A DNA stretch of 64,000 nt, from contig JAYKKT010000061.1 of assembly GCA_036023115.1 (NCBI GenBank), forward strand, positions 11,715,501 through 11,779,500, read 5' to 3'. The notes under the pieces are model-generated. The model was not told the origin of the DNA, made no database searches, and worked only from the letters and a program-made list of their open reading frames with translations. Position numbers and translations under genes: made by a program. Source of the DNA: Brasenia schreberi (taxonomy: Eukaryota; Streptophyta; Magnoliopsida; Nymphaeales; Cabombaceae). Shown in pieces: positions 25,016-36,329 of this stretch; position 1 is the first letter of the stretch, and each line of letters opens with the position of its first letter.

Positions 25016-26508
25016 TCCTTGTGGTTTTACTAGTGATCGACTGCGTAAGTACCTGTCGCGCAGACTAGTTCATCTCTACCGCAACTTGTGCATTCTGACA
25101 GTATGATTCCTCACGTCCACAAAGGAAGAATCACAAATAAATGCTCATATTGACTTTAAGATTATAATAATTTGTCCTCGTATACCATACAAGCAAAAGG
25201 CTATAGTGTAAAACAACTAGGAAGATACGTCCCCACGATGACCCCCCACATGTGATGCCTCTCTGCGGTTAAACTTACCTCAAGATCAAGAGATTTCATG
25301 TTCAAAACCAGGGGTATCATGACTAGATTGTGACACAGCCAGGAGCATACAAACTCATCTGCTTTACGTGCCATGATTAGCTCAGGGGACCTTTTTTGTG
25401 ATCGTTCTGAAAGTCATCTAATTTTGATTTTTACAACCAATTGAGATTAATCATATATATAAAAATTGCTGAGGTAAATAAGAGTATATCGCAAAATAAC
25501 AAAATAATGTGTTACAAAAGATGAATAAAACTAGCCTTCCTGTCATTAAAGACATCTAACAATAGGAAAATTTAATAACTCTGATTGTGTATATGATCTA
25601 TGATGCAGTTGGCAAGTGTGAGGATGTCACCCTGGGCAAAGCGCAATCTTAACCCCACGGCTCAGGCCCTCATTATATCAATGGGTATCTTCTCTTCCTC
25701 TTCCTCCCCGTCCTCCTTCTTCTTCTCAAAATTAAGAAAAGAAATTTCTTGCTCTGCTCAAAGGATTGATGAAAAACTTATTTGCGTCTACATTCGGAAC
25801 TCTTCTGCGGCGAGTAGTAACACATGAATATTTTTGACATAGTAAATGACGAGAAATTTAATCATTTCTAAGTTTTACTCTATATTTAAACCATTTTTAT
25901 TAGTGGAGATCCCAGGGAGGGACCTTATAAAAGTAGTCGACCTAGAATGATGATCCCAGGTGAGGCGGAATCAGTTGGGTGAAATTCAGGTGAAGCAGTC
26001 CATATAAGTTTCAAAACATCAGACTACTTTCGGATTTTTTCAGATTTCGAGTTTGGATCCACCTCACCTCGCCCATGAATAGAGACCATCACTGATTATA
26101 AAGGTCGAATATTGTAACAGAAAAGTTTTCCAGGACTGTCACCTAAACGGGTTCTTGTGGTAAATGGCCTTTCTTCATCTGGAGTAAATGAAAAGAAACA
26201 CCATTAACAATTCAAAGAAGCAGGAGGGTTACAAAAGTATCGAAAGGAATAATATTATATGATGTTACTATTTTGAGTTAAATATTAATATGGTATACGG
26301 TGACCAAAAATCCCTGCAGCAGATTTCCATCTGTGTGAGAGAAGGTTTCCTCTCGATTTTGGTTTTGATGTTAGAATTGAGAGTCAAAAGTGAATTTATA
26401 CAGTCGTGCTTTCTTATTGCAGTTGGTGGTTCTGCATACTTCATTGTTGCAGACAAGACTGTCTTGGCTACTGCGCGGAAGAACTCCTTTGAAGACTTGC
26501 AAGCATGA
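24463..26508 (+). CDS. ENOD93: Early nodulin 93 family protein, copy 2 (four exons)
   Basis: Exons 24463-24580, 24892-24953, 25609-25684 and 26423-26508 give 113 residues with splice phases identical to copy 1. The N-terminus (MASDPSQSAGNSNISTLKDK) differs from copy 1. The core is conserved: HLDQKMAIARRYGHEG (26-41), GARAAVVATVASAIPT (45-60), LASVRMSPWAKRNLNPTAQA (61-80) and SAYFIVADKTVLATARKNSF (89-108). In the usual RMLPWAR motif the leucine is serine and the arginine lysine. Two hydrophobic segments are retained. The C-terminus is EDLQA instead of KQVKN. Intron 1 (311 bp) has a GT-rich and an (AT)n tract, intron 2 (655 bp) opens with (CT)n, and intron 3 (738 bp) carries unrelated repeat-like sequence near 25910-26060. 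A dyad-containing promoter block and TATA box precede it. It looks intact and probably functional. Confidence 0.92.
24772..24809. repeat. (AT)n microsatellite in intron 1 of ENOD93-2
   Basis: About 19 AT dinucleotides. The minus-strand ENOD93 pseudogene also has a long AT tract in its intron 1 (about 46529-46613), so the tract may predate the duplication. Confidence 0.95.
24958..25012 (+). repeat. (CT)n tract beside the intron 2 donor of ENOD93-2
   Basis: About 27 CT dinucleotides start four bases after the donor GT at 24954. Same location as in copy 1 and in the pseudogene. Confidence 0.95.
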
Positions 26509-27754
26509 AAAGTAAACCAGAATCATGTAGTTCTGTGTTATCCATGAGTATCCTGTGAATGCGAATCGTTCTTAATTAGTTACTTATTACAAGTTGTATG
26601 AATGTTAGTCCTGAAAATAGAAAAGAAAAAGAGAGATAATTACATATATGATCTTTTATATAACAGTACATATATGATCTTTTTGCAAGTCGTGTTCGTG
26701 TTCTGTCATTTCATGATCGTGTTAAACAGGTCTTCCCAATTGTATGACTCGATTTTTCCGTGTTACTACCCTCAAAAAGGTTTGGAAAAGAAAAGGAGTG
26801 TACCTTACGTAAAAAGAACACGAAATGATTTCTTCTCTCTGCAGAGGATGTGCGGTAGGCACTACGATTTATCTCAAGGCTGAATTCAACAAAAGCCAAG
26901 AAAAGGAAAACTGTTGACGAGAGGAAACCGGGACATTGATAAATCATAGCAGTTGTAAGCATATGTCTTCTTTGATTGCACAACTGAAGGCCTAGTTCTA
27001 AACATGCTTTTGAATTGCTTTGTATTACTTTGGTAGAATATGGTCCTTTTTTTATATATATAAAGATTGGTACATGCAAGCAACATTACATGCCAATATA
27101 TCCAAGCAAATCTCAATTACTTAATTTAAAAGATAAATGTTTGATAAGTGAATTTTAAGCATAAAGTTATGATTTTAATTTTTTTACAAGTATACCTTAT
27201 CTAGAAAGCAACTTTTGGTGTTCAATTAAATTTGAAATCACAACTATTCAATCTTTTAAATAGGATTATTGAGATTTACTTGGATACACCACCTTTATTT
27301 TGCTAGTATGTACCATGAAAAGAGAGAGAGCTTCAAGGAATAAACAAAGTGCTCTATACTGGGTTTGGACGAGGAGTGAGTAATAAGTTGGGAAAAAGAG
27401 AAACATACAAAATACCACCAAACCTACATTTTAGGCGCAGATGAGATTCTCCAGCACCAAAATTCGCAGTAGGAATTTTATAGGCCCTCCTAGAAATACC
27501 GTCAAATATTCTAACCTTGGACTTTGAAATTCTTTTTTTCTTTGATTTCACAACCATTGAATTGGGTTCTCGTGGTGCTTGAAAGCATACTGATGATTTC
27601 TATGGATTGGAATTGTAAATTTCATAAAGAAAAGGACAAACTTAAATGGTTTGGCCTCACTACATTATTGATAGATACTTGACATTGTTATCTCAATTTA
27701 ACAATTAGAAAACACCAGCTTGAGCTTATCAATATACATCCAAATCGAAACCAA
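26509..27754. other. ENOD93-2 3' flank, no further gene recognised
   Basis: Contains the 3'UTR region of ENOD93-2 and AT-rich sequence. The open frames on both strands at 26602-27116 overlap one another and have no recognisable motif. At about 27400-27530 there is a weak inverted resemblance to the head of module M (TACCACCAAACC and the GCAGATGAGATTCTC area), too diverged to call. Confidence 0.45.
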
Positions 27755-28025
27755 AACTAAGCATTCTCTCATATTAAGTGGGGTCGCCTATACGAAAAGC
27801 AAATTATTTATAGTCGTTACCAAGCATTATTGATATGAACCATTGTTGATTCTCAATCACAAAGCTTATCATATAAGGAAAAGGAGTGGGCCCAAAACTA
27901 GCTTGAGTACCCGTAAGATTGTCCATATGCATTCAACTAGCTTTCGGAATGACGTGCAGCTAGGGTTTCCCATTAGTGCTGCACATAGTTTCTTTTATTT
28001 AAGGATTGGTTGTAATTGGGTTTGG
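27755..28025 (+). repeat. Duplicated block A, copy 2
   Basis: Same order as 16100-16340: AAGTGGGGTCGCCTATACGA, CAAATTATTTATAG, TTGATTCTCAATCA, GGGCCCAAAACTAGCTT, GTACCCG, AATGACGTGC, CTAGGGTTTCCC, TGCACATAGTTTCTTT. The identity is roughly 80-85 percent by eye. It supports segmental duplication of the ENOD93 neighbourhood. Confidence 0.65.
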
Positions 28026-28591
28026 TTTCTAACCCCATTATGGTCAGGATTTCTCCTTTTCTTTTTCTTTTTTGCTACAATTGGGAGGCTCAATCCCGAT
28101 ATACCGCGTATTGAACAGACGACCTTCAACAGCATTACAGTCAGGATTTGGTAATAAAGGAATGGGATGTGCAAGAGCAACTAATACATGGATCTCTGTA
28201 TTTATGTAACAAAATCCATCACGGACCATAATCTAACCTACCAGTTCCAAACCAGACTAAGATCCTCAAAAAATATCAATGCGGATGGGAGAAGTTGTCA
28301 TTATTGTTGTTAGTTTCAGACATGGTTTACATTTACATGGTAATGCCATATTGAACCCAATATAAGCAAAAACCAGGTTCGCTATTTGCATCCCAATATG
28401 AGACTGAGACCTGAACTTGCCTAGACCCAAACCAAGTGGATTTATTGACGCCCATAATCAAGCAAAACTACTAAATGCACCTTCCAAGTATCGAACTTGT
28501 TGTCTTGGAAGATGAACTAAGTTAACTTTTGCACGGAGATCTTCAAGTCTTTGATACGAAATCAAAGATGGGTTTTGACTCTTTTAAGTGG

Positions 28592-28662
28592 ATCGTTTTA
28601 CCATCTACCACGTAGAGGGGGCGAACTAGGGGCCGGACCTAGATTTCCCCTTTAAGCATCCA
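28592..28662 (+). promoter_or_regulatory. Conserved promoter block of the ENOD93 relic
   Basis: CGTTTTACCATC, then AACTAGG-GGCCGGA-CCTAGATT (28624-28645), then TTTAAGCATCCA, matches the ENOD93-2 block in order and spacing. The dyad is slightly broken by one inserted base. It retains more similarity than the intervening sequence. Confidence 0.5.
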
Positions 28663-28798
28663 ACCGTACTCGCTGCTTTTGAGGATTATTAAAGTCCCTC
28701 CCCCACTCTTATCACACTTCTTTCAACCCTTGCGCTTCCTTGTCCTCTCTTCCAATTAACGCAGAGGCTTTCATATGTTTTCCTTTATGGATGTAATT

Positions 28799-28906
28799 AT
28801 GGTTGTTGTCCCTACTGCTCAATCTGCAGGAACCCATTGCACCTTTTCTTCAGTGAAGAGGAATATTAGTTTTGCGGGCATGGACCAAATGATAAGCTTT
28901 TCACTA
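28799..28906 (+). pseudogene. ENOD93 relic, exon 1 only (subfamily B)
   Basis: The start context GTAATTATGG and the following AATCTGCAGGAA match exon 1 of ENOD93-2, and the translation keeps QSAG near the start and a decayed MDQM in place of LDQKM. After about 28906 similarity stops; a splice donor and exons 2-4 are not found before the next repeat at 28970. The promoter block upstream is preserved. This is a truncated duplicate, probably without product. Confidence 0.75.
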
Positions 28907-30049
28907 AAAAAAGTTTATATATACCCGATGACCAATGTACAGGTCTAACATAGAAATGCTTAATCCAACTCTCTCTCTCTCTCCCTATATATATATATAT
29001 ATATATACCATAATCCATATTTGAAATATTTTAATATTTGACTGTTGAAATCAAACGGTTGAAGTTAAAACCGTTGAAATCTTTAACCCAAAAAGCAAAA
29101 TGTCAATAGATGCATTAAATGCACTCTACAACAAGTACAATAATACTTTTTGATTTTTTAATTTAAAGCTAAATTATCGATCTTCTCAATCAAATAAGAA
29201 TATTTAAGCATAAATTTGTATACGGTTTTATCTTGTTATATATAATATCTTTTTATGCATAAGCATTTTTACCACCAGTGATAGAGGTTCGAATTAAAAG
29301 TAAGATGATACTTTGTATCATCCAATTGCATATCGAAAAGATGAAACAATAAAAATATTTATACAATATTTTGCATGAAAAGATATTATTCATTTTGTAG
29401 TTCTTCTTTCTCTATATATAGAGAGAGAAAGAGAGAGAGGAAAGAGAGAGAAAAAGAGTAACTGGTGTATACCTTCCTCTATTTCATCCGCTTCATTCCA
29501 ACGCTAGCGGCAGTCATAATCGTCGCCCTGGCTTGCTTTTGAGATAAAATTTGTTATGCACGGACAAGCTTGCAACTAGGGTGTTGCAAATCACGGGTAG
29601 GGGTACTGTGGCTTTGGGTCCAAAGCTGGTCCACCTTGTTCCGTTTCTTCTCGAGTTACTGTGCAAAACCAAGCCCGACCGGGATCAGAAGTGACCCGAG
29701 CCATCGACCTGATTCGCCACCCTAAGTGCGCACCTGGGCATCGAACGGTCGAATCTTTTGATTTCAACAAAGACCTGTAGCTGTGGCTAATAGTCGGTTT
29801 CTCTTTTGGGCATAAATTGGCCAGTTTTGCAACTGAGTATTGGATACCATTTGAGTACAGCCATGTATATTTTGGGTTTTCATGCATATTAGTCAATAAA
29901 TTTAACTTAATCTTTCCTACTTTTCCATTAACACAATTAATTTGATAAATAAATTACAAACTCGTAATGTGGTGAAGGGAATAATGGCAGTTTTGGTGTG
30001 TGTGACGGCAGTTTTTGTTTTTTTATTAGAAATATAAAAAAGCAGAAGA
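28907..30049. other. Spacer with short microsatellites, no gene recognised
   Basis: Holds CTCTCT at 28974-28983, (AT)n at 28985-29007 and an AG-rich run at 29415-29456. The GC-richer part at 29590-29770 has a minus-strand open frame without recognisable motif. Confidence 0.45.
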
Positions 30050-30338
30050 TACCTTTAAGCGCCACAAGAAACAAAGAATGCACTAAAAAGGACTCGGAAA
30101 TCCAAGGGCGCATTTTGATGGTATTTCTTTGGGTCTTCTAAATATGCGGTGGTGAGGTTTGGTGGTCGAGAATCTTTATCTGCGTTCTCAAGCGTCGTAC
30201 GATTTGATGCTATATCTCTTTCTGAATTTAGCCTGAATAGCATTCCTAGTTCAGGACAAAAGTAAAGCCCCTGGTTTATATACATAATACCAAGACAGAA
30301 GATATCGATACATGTAACCCTGTAATTTCCCACTGTTT

Positions 30339-30395
<57 letters not shown>

Positions 30396-31235
30396 GAACA
30401 GCAATGCTCGTGTAAACCAAAAAGTGAAGCCCCTTGGAATCACCCACCTGTTAACTGTCTCTTCCTCTCTCACTCTTTGAATTTGGTCTGGACAGCATCC
30501 TACTTCAAAGCAAAACAAACCCCTGACATACATAGGAACACCAAGACAGAATATCAGTATATCTAACCCCTTAGTGTTGGAACTACCCACTGTTTAAGAC
30601 ATTCTCTCTCTACACTTTACTATTGGAATTACCCACCCTCTCTCTCTTTCTCTCTCGTGTGTGTGTGGGCATGCATTGCACGTGGAACAAAGCACCAGCC
30701 TGCATGGACACGCATTGAGAGAAAAACCGGGCAGGTAATATTTTCAACGGCAAAACTCGCTACGGATCTCGTAGTATTCAAAGTAAGAGGCACTTCAATT
30801 GCATGACAAACACAAACTATCCGGATCCATTTCTTCCAACCAAATGCAGTCATTTCACTAGAAATGCTAGAAAACCCTGTGTGATCATGGATTCCAATTA
30901 ACTCTGTCCTTTTGAGTCAACATATTCTTTTTCTTTCTTTTTGATAGACGGTCAACTCTGTTTTGTCAAAGGACTCTTCGAGTAGATATTCGTGTCTTCT
31001 ATTGGCACGCCCACTGCGAGAAATTATTCATGGCAGAGTTTACAACCAAATTGACAGCAAAAGCAACTATCTACAAAATCTTGACTAGCAATGCATTCTA
31101 GAAGCTTCTAACTAGTTACCTGTTTGCCCATAGTTTCATGGGAGCACAAAGCAATTTCACGTTCCATGATATGTTTAAATAGGAAGGTCCTCTATCCAAC
31201 GGTAATCACCCTCACCCACCTTTAATTTCGAATTA
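30050..31235 (-). repeat. Module M, full copy 1
   Basis: Composed of a head (30050-30230), an array of 3 or so units of a 130-150 bp repeat separated by CT tracts (30230-30640), and a tail (30660-31235) ending in CACCCACCTTTAATTTCGAA. The same order recurs at 36330-37450. Each array unit reads GAATTTAG-CTGAATAGCATTCC, CAAAAGAAA, CCCCTGGTTTATA, CCAAGACAGAATAT, ACCCACTGTTTAA, then (CT)n. Minus-strand open frames in head and tail keep shared peptides between copies, such as SVASFAVENITCP and GLFCFE, but I do not recognise a protein family. Confidence 0.7.
30341..30391. repeat. (CT)n microsatellite within module M
   Basis: About 25 CT dinucleotides separating two units of the module M array. Equivalent but shorter CT tracts separate the units at 36560, 36710 and 37020. 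Confidence 0.95.
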
Positions 31236-31679
31236 AATGTATTTGCTCAAAAAAAAATAGATCACAAAATCATTTTAGATTACAGCAACAACTAAGTTTT
31301 TTCCCGTAATAAAATTATTTTAGAAAATAGAAAAATTTGTTAAAGCCTAATTTTCTTTTTCTCCCAATTCCACCCATGCGTTATGGCCTTACATGAGGAT
31401 GACAATAGGGTGGGGGATCGGTCAAGCTATAGACAACCGTCGCCTGAACCTCAAGATCGTGCCGTGTTACCAACGGAAATGGGTACGGGGCTGGGTCGCT
31501 TCTTTGCTGCGGGTAGCAACGCTAGTGTGCCCTCATTCCCAAACTGGAAGAAACATTATAAATTCCAAAATGATAGGACTTGGCCTTAAAAATTACATGA
31601 CAAGATCTCCTCACAGTTTTGGTGAAACTCCTTTTCCCTTAACTTTCATGGTAATGCATTAACCTTCTTTGCATAAGAG
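31236..31679. other. Spacer, no gene recognised
   Basis: Includes two overlapping short frames at 31383-31662 without known motifs. No match elsewhere in the window was seen. Confidence 0.4.
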
Positions 31680-32822
31680 TCACTAGTACTAAACCAACCA
31701 AACAACTTGTGAAAATTTAACAATCTAATGGAGTTCAATCATACCTGATGAGCCCTTCAATCATTTGAGAAATAGTGGGAGTGATAAACCTAACATATCG
31801 AGATCAATATGTATCTTTCCCAATAACTCGTACTTGATTTCCCCTCCACATAGCAGTGGTATCAGTGGCATGACCTTTAGATCGCTCGAGAGGAAGACCA
31901 GACCTAGGAATATCTGTTTGTAATTTTGTTCCCTACAAGCATGATTAGATTGAGTTAATTAGGGATATCTATCAAGAACCCAACTAGATGGGAAACTCTT
32001 CATATTTATCCACATTTCCTTTAAATTCTAAAGTCTTGAGATATGGTCATATTAGGTAGGAACCACTAACACAATTTAGAAAATTCTTCGACACCAGATA
32101 AATTTAGCATAGCCTTGTGAAAATCCATTAATTTGGCTAATAATATACTCAATTTAATTTGAGTTAAATATACTCTTAGTTGTTATTAAATTGAGCTATT
32201 CTTTTTTCTCAATTTAAAACTTAGATTAAGCTTCTCAATAGGAGCCTTCTTCGTGTATAGAGTATTAAATGCATATGACTCATCCTCTATGTGCTCTTGC
32301 CGCTTTGGGTCCAACCTACCATTTCGTCTCAATATCACTACTATCTCTACGACAACATTACGTCATACACCCAAATCAGTCATCCTTGGGAAGTATTCTC
32401 CAAAATTGACTATAAAATCTAATAAGTCTTAGATTAAAACTAGTGTTAGAGAGTAGAATAGTTAAGCTTAACATCGAGAATATCTTTTAACCAATTTTAA
32501 TATTTAGTTACATTTTTTGGTAGACTCTTCATTAGTAATAGAATAGCTTTTATATCAAAACCTTAAATGCACCCTATCTCCAAAGGAAACAGTAAAGGTT
32601 TGTCCTGTTAAAGCAAATGTAAAAATATGTGGAATTATCTTTACTATGCCCACATAATATTTACTATCTCCCTCCCCTCTTGTTATCAACCACACCTCTT
32701 TCTCTCTACTCTATCTATTCTCTAGCATATCTCCCTCCTCTTTTAATCCTTTTTTCCAATCGCCATTACCCTACCATCAGTAAGTATCTTGTCCATTTCT
32801 CCCATCCAATCCTATTGGAGTG
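31680..32822 (-). repeat. Inverted partial third copy of the 5-kb repeat
   Basis: On the minus strand, 31690-31960 matches about 12690-12430, 31960-32065 matches 12400-12270, 32090-32640 matches about 11650-11270, and 32640-32822 matches about 11220-11060. It includes the segment missing from unit 1, and lacks the 11650-12270 stretch. Divergence is greater than between units 1 and 2. It shows the repeat is dispersed, hence probably a mobile element. Confidence 0.75.
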
Positions 32823-35325
32823 TTGGGCGCTAGCTGAGGCAGTTTACCGTCGATGGTTTTAGGAAAAAACGCCAACCGAGGCGGTTTACATTTGAAAGTT
32901 TTTCAAAATCGCAGTTTCTCAACCCATAATTTTGTTGAGAAAACTGTGGTTTTCATGTCGTCTTCATGAGAGAGAGAGAGAAAGAGTGGGAGAGAACCAA
33001 AAAATGGAGAAAAGAGAAGAGAAAAAGAGAGAGCAGGAGAAGAGAAGGGTGAGCAACCCCTCAACCTCTGCCCTTTGTTTCCTCTCTCGTTTCTTCATCT
33101 TCCTTGTGCCTTGTATGCACTCTGTGCAGTTTTTTATTTGTGGCCAAGAAGACCAGAGTCGATCTCCTTCCCCTTCATCCCGTCTGTTTGCCATTCACGT
33201 GATTTCTTTGGTTCGATCGGTACAGGATTCACCATTACAGACGGAATCATGGCGATGCCTTGCCCTCAACATGGGGTACCGCCATGACTACTTCATCTCT
33301 CTCTTCTCTGTCTTTATTTTTTAGAGAGAGTTCATCGTCTCTTTCAAATCTCCAAGGTGTGTTATTTCGTCAAATGCTATGCCTAATATGATCAGAAATC
33401 AATTAGATACTATCTGAGATCAAGATATGCATGCCGACAAAAGAAGGTAGGTTGCTCAAGCGGCTACTCAAGAGACATTCCAGTAGGGGCCAATATGTGG
33501 CACATATACTCGAAATTGCAATGTCCCAAGACCTTTCATGGCATGAGGACCAGAGTTGCAGTATAGACGAGTCTATATCGCTTGAAGATCACCCCATTCT
33601 CAGTCCTGGTTTCATCTTTTAAACCACCGACTCATGTCAGCCATATGTTACCTTGACACTTGTATCAAGGATACATATCAGATACCTCATCCTACGATAC
33701 CACCAGTCACTGGTTACTCAAGGGTAGGTTTTTCACCATCTAAAATCCAATAGATTTTGGGTCACTAATTCTCCCACAACAGTCAGCATACCAACCTGAG
33801 GTGCATCCCAATTTTGACCTTATCAAGTATCGCTTCCACCAACACATCATCAACATCATGCAACCAGTAATCAGATGCTAAATCAACTCCTAGAGTTGGC
33901 AGTTGCACCGATGAACCGTGATGGGGCATTCTATTTGGTGGGAAACGCATTCAAGATTGAGCTTCAGGCATCCAATATTGAAGTCGATCATAGGCCATAC
34001 CCTAAATAGGTCAATAATGCTGAGGGGTTTCCAAACCAAGTTAACCCCCTTGTTAGGACAAGATAGTAAATATCATTAGAAGCATTTAGCTTGATTTATT
34101 CTCAAATATGGAGAATTCGGAGATAGTGAGTTTCATAAACTCAAACTCTTTGTATAATCTCTCACAAGCCAGACATATACTTGGTATATGTCGTTAAAGT
34201 TGAGTTTGATTCACACTTGAAATGAAATGGAAAAGTATTTCTTAAGCGTTATAACAAGATTTGACTACTACCAACTCTTATGAACTTAATAAATGTTAGT
34301 AAAAAAGCCAACAAAATTATCAAAGTATTCTTTGAGAAATTTCATGAATTGGTCATGCGGTGTTAGATGCAATTCACAGAGGACTAATATATGGCCTTGG
34401 CATGTAACTACTTTCATACAAGGCATTTTTGTCCAACTCTGGTCTAATTGGCTAACCGAGCAACAAAGATTGAGCATATTTTCAATACCCCAAACTCATC
34501 ATTCAACATGCAAGAAGGTTTATGGTAAAATCAATGTGTGGGTTTGATTTCCTACTTGAAGGATATGATGTAAAATAATGATGATGAGTCCAACTAGATC
34601 AAAGGCTTGGTCATCGAGTTAGCACAAGGACCTCCCTATGTTAGTGATGCTCTTCAGCCCTAAAGGAAAAGAGAAAGAAGTCAGTGGAAGAAACTATGGC
34701 TATTTGTTATATCAAAAGTCGATCATATCTTCAATCTACTTCTCTTGAGGGACATTTGATACTTTCTCAGGATGAGCTTAAAAAGATGCCACAATACTTA
34801 ACATGATCTCTCATGATATAAATCAATGCATCAAATTTTGCTTGATCATATAACAGGCTATCAAAGACAGTTGCCTCAAGCTTATAGATAAGAAGTTTGA
34901 GAATGATGCAAATCCATTTTCATCTGTATTGGTTATAAAGATGGTCTTATATTGCCAATGTGTACTATCATAATGCAGCCTCAAAGACATACTTAATCTA
35001 ATTGAGGGAAAGGTGAGTGGAGTCAAAACCCTTAAGATTTAGGAAAATAGTAGTGGGTTTATCTAGGCCCATTCGAAAATTGAGTCGTCTTACAAGCTAA
35101 ATAACTTGAAAAGCCTTCGAAGAGAGGCACAAGTTTTACCCACTTAAATTACGACAAAATCTTAAGTTCTGTCCAAGGCCACAAGGTTAATTTTTATCAT
35201 CAAGAATTACCCCATATTAACAGGTATGACGTCTTGTTGTTCGCGACTCCAAATCAAGTTTGGTAGGCGAAACTAAGCCAAGATCGGTACCTTGTCATCA
35301 TCGACGACACCCAACTCAAGCCATT
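32823..35325. other. Spacer, no gene recognised
   Basis: Just after the inverted repeat copy, 32911-32945 holds a small hairpin (CAGTTTCTCAAC and GTTGAGAAAACTG). A GA-rich stretch lies at 32967-33050. Frames between 33400 and 34700 (for example NRDGAFYLVGNAFKIELQAS near 33910-33970, plus) read like a decayed mobile-element protein but match no motif I can name. Confidence 0.35.
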
Positions 35326-35626
35326 AATGATGATCGAGAAAACACCATAATAGTCGGTAGCATCAACCGCACCCTAAACAACAACAGGTATAATGCGCTC
35401 GTCATGGTTGGTGCGCTAAGCTTCCTCCCTCTCTCTCTCTAATGTAATCTAAAATTCAATTTCAAGTATGTTAAAGAAGGTACCCATGGTTTTGCTCTCA
35501 GTGTACATTAGAGAGAGAGAGAGGGAGGAAGCTTAGCGCACCAACCATGCCGAGCGCATTATACCTGTTGTTGTTTAGGGTGCGGTTGATGCTACCGACT
35601 ATTATGGTGTTTTCTCGATCATCATT
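35326..35626. repeat. Near-perfect 121-bp inverted repeat (hairpin)
   Basis: Left arm 35326-35446 and right arm 35504-35626 are reverse complements with about one substitution and a 2-bp CT-length difference, around a 57-bp loop. A transcript would fold into a long stem. The loop, right arm and following tail are repeated directly at 35699-35915, so the locus is arm(inverted)-copy-copy. The tail next to the right arm (35630-35672, minus) matches the conserved upstream block of ENOD93-1, suggesting the hairpin was built from an ENOD93-type upstream region. Confidence 0.85.
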
Positions 35627-35698
35627 TTATTTCCCAGTGAGAAAAATGACAGGAAGTAATGCGCCCCCCATTTTCTTGCACCGTTATCTGCATCTTTT

Positions 35699-35915
35699 GT
35701 AATCTAAAATTCAATTTCAAGTAGGTTAAAGAAGGCACCCATGGTTTTGCTCTCATTGTACATTAGAGAGAGAGGGAGGAAGCTTAGCGCACCAACCATG
35801 CCAAGCGCATTATACCTTTGTTTAGGGTGCGGTTGATGCTACCGACTATTATGGTGTTTTCTCGATCATCATTTTATTTCCCAGTGAGAAAAATGACAGG
35901 AAGTAATGCGCCCCC
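35699..35915. repeat. Direct repeat of the hairpin loop, right arm and tail
   Basis: Matches 35444-35671 with a few substitutions and small indels (shorter GA tract, ACCTTTGTTTAGG instead of ACCTGTTGTTGTTTAGG). It starts GTAATCTAAAATTCAATTTC and ends GACAGGAAGTAATGCGCCCC. Confidence 0.85.
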
Positions 35916-36329
35916 TGGTGCGTACCCTTTTGGCCCACTTCGGACTCAATTGTGATTGTACACCTTCCCCCTCTCTCTTTGTGATATTTTGTTGTGGAAA
36001 TATTTTCAAAATAAAGTATTTTTAATAAAGTTGAAAAACATTTAAGTTGCTCCTTAATAAATAGTATGTCAGTGAAAAACCTAAAAAGAAGTGTCCATTC
36101 ATAGTTCTGAATAGCCACGTTTTGGCTGTCAACATTCAGTATAAATACATTCAAATTAGAATTTTTCATGAGCATGTAAAAAATCTAAATCAGAATTTCA
36201 ACACGAGTTTGAAAATTCTGCATCACTTTTGCCGGCTTTCCTTTGCAAAATCAAAATTTTCAAAATCTTCCGTCATACTCTCCTTTAAGTGAGTAGATTG
36301 TCTGGTTTGGCTTGGTAGAAATTTCTCCA

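Noticed and set aside
33400..35050. Gypsy gag-like region
   Set aside because: Several suggestive peptides but no zinc knuckle, protease or primer-binding site; left as unassigned spacer.
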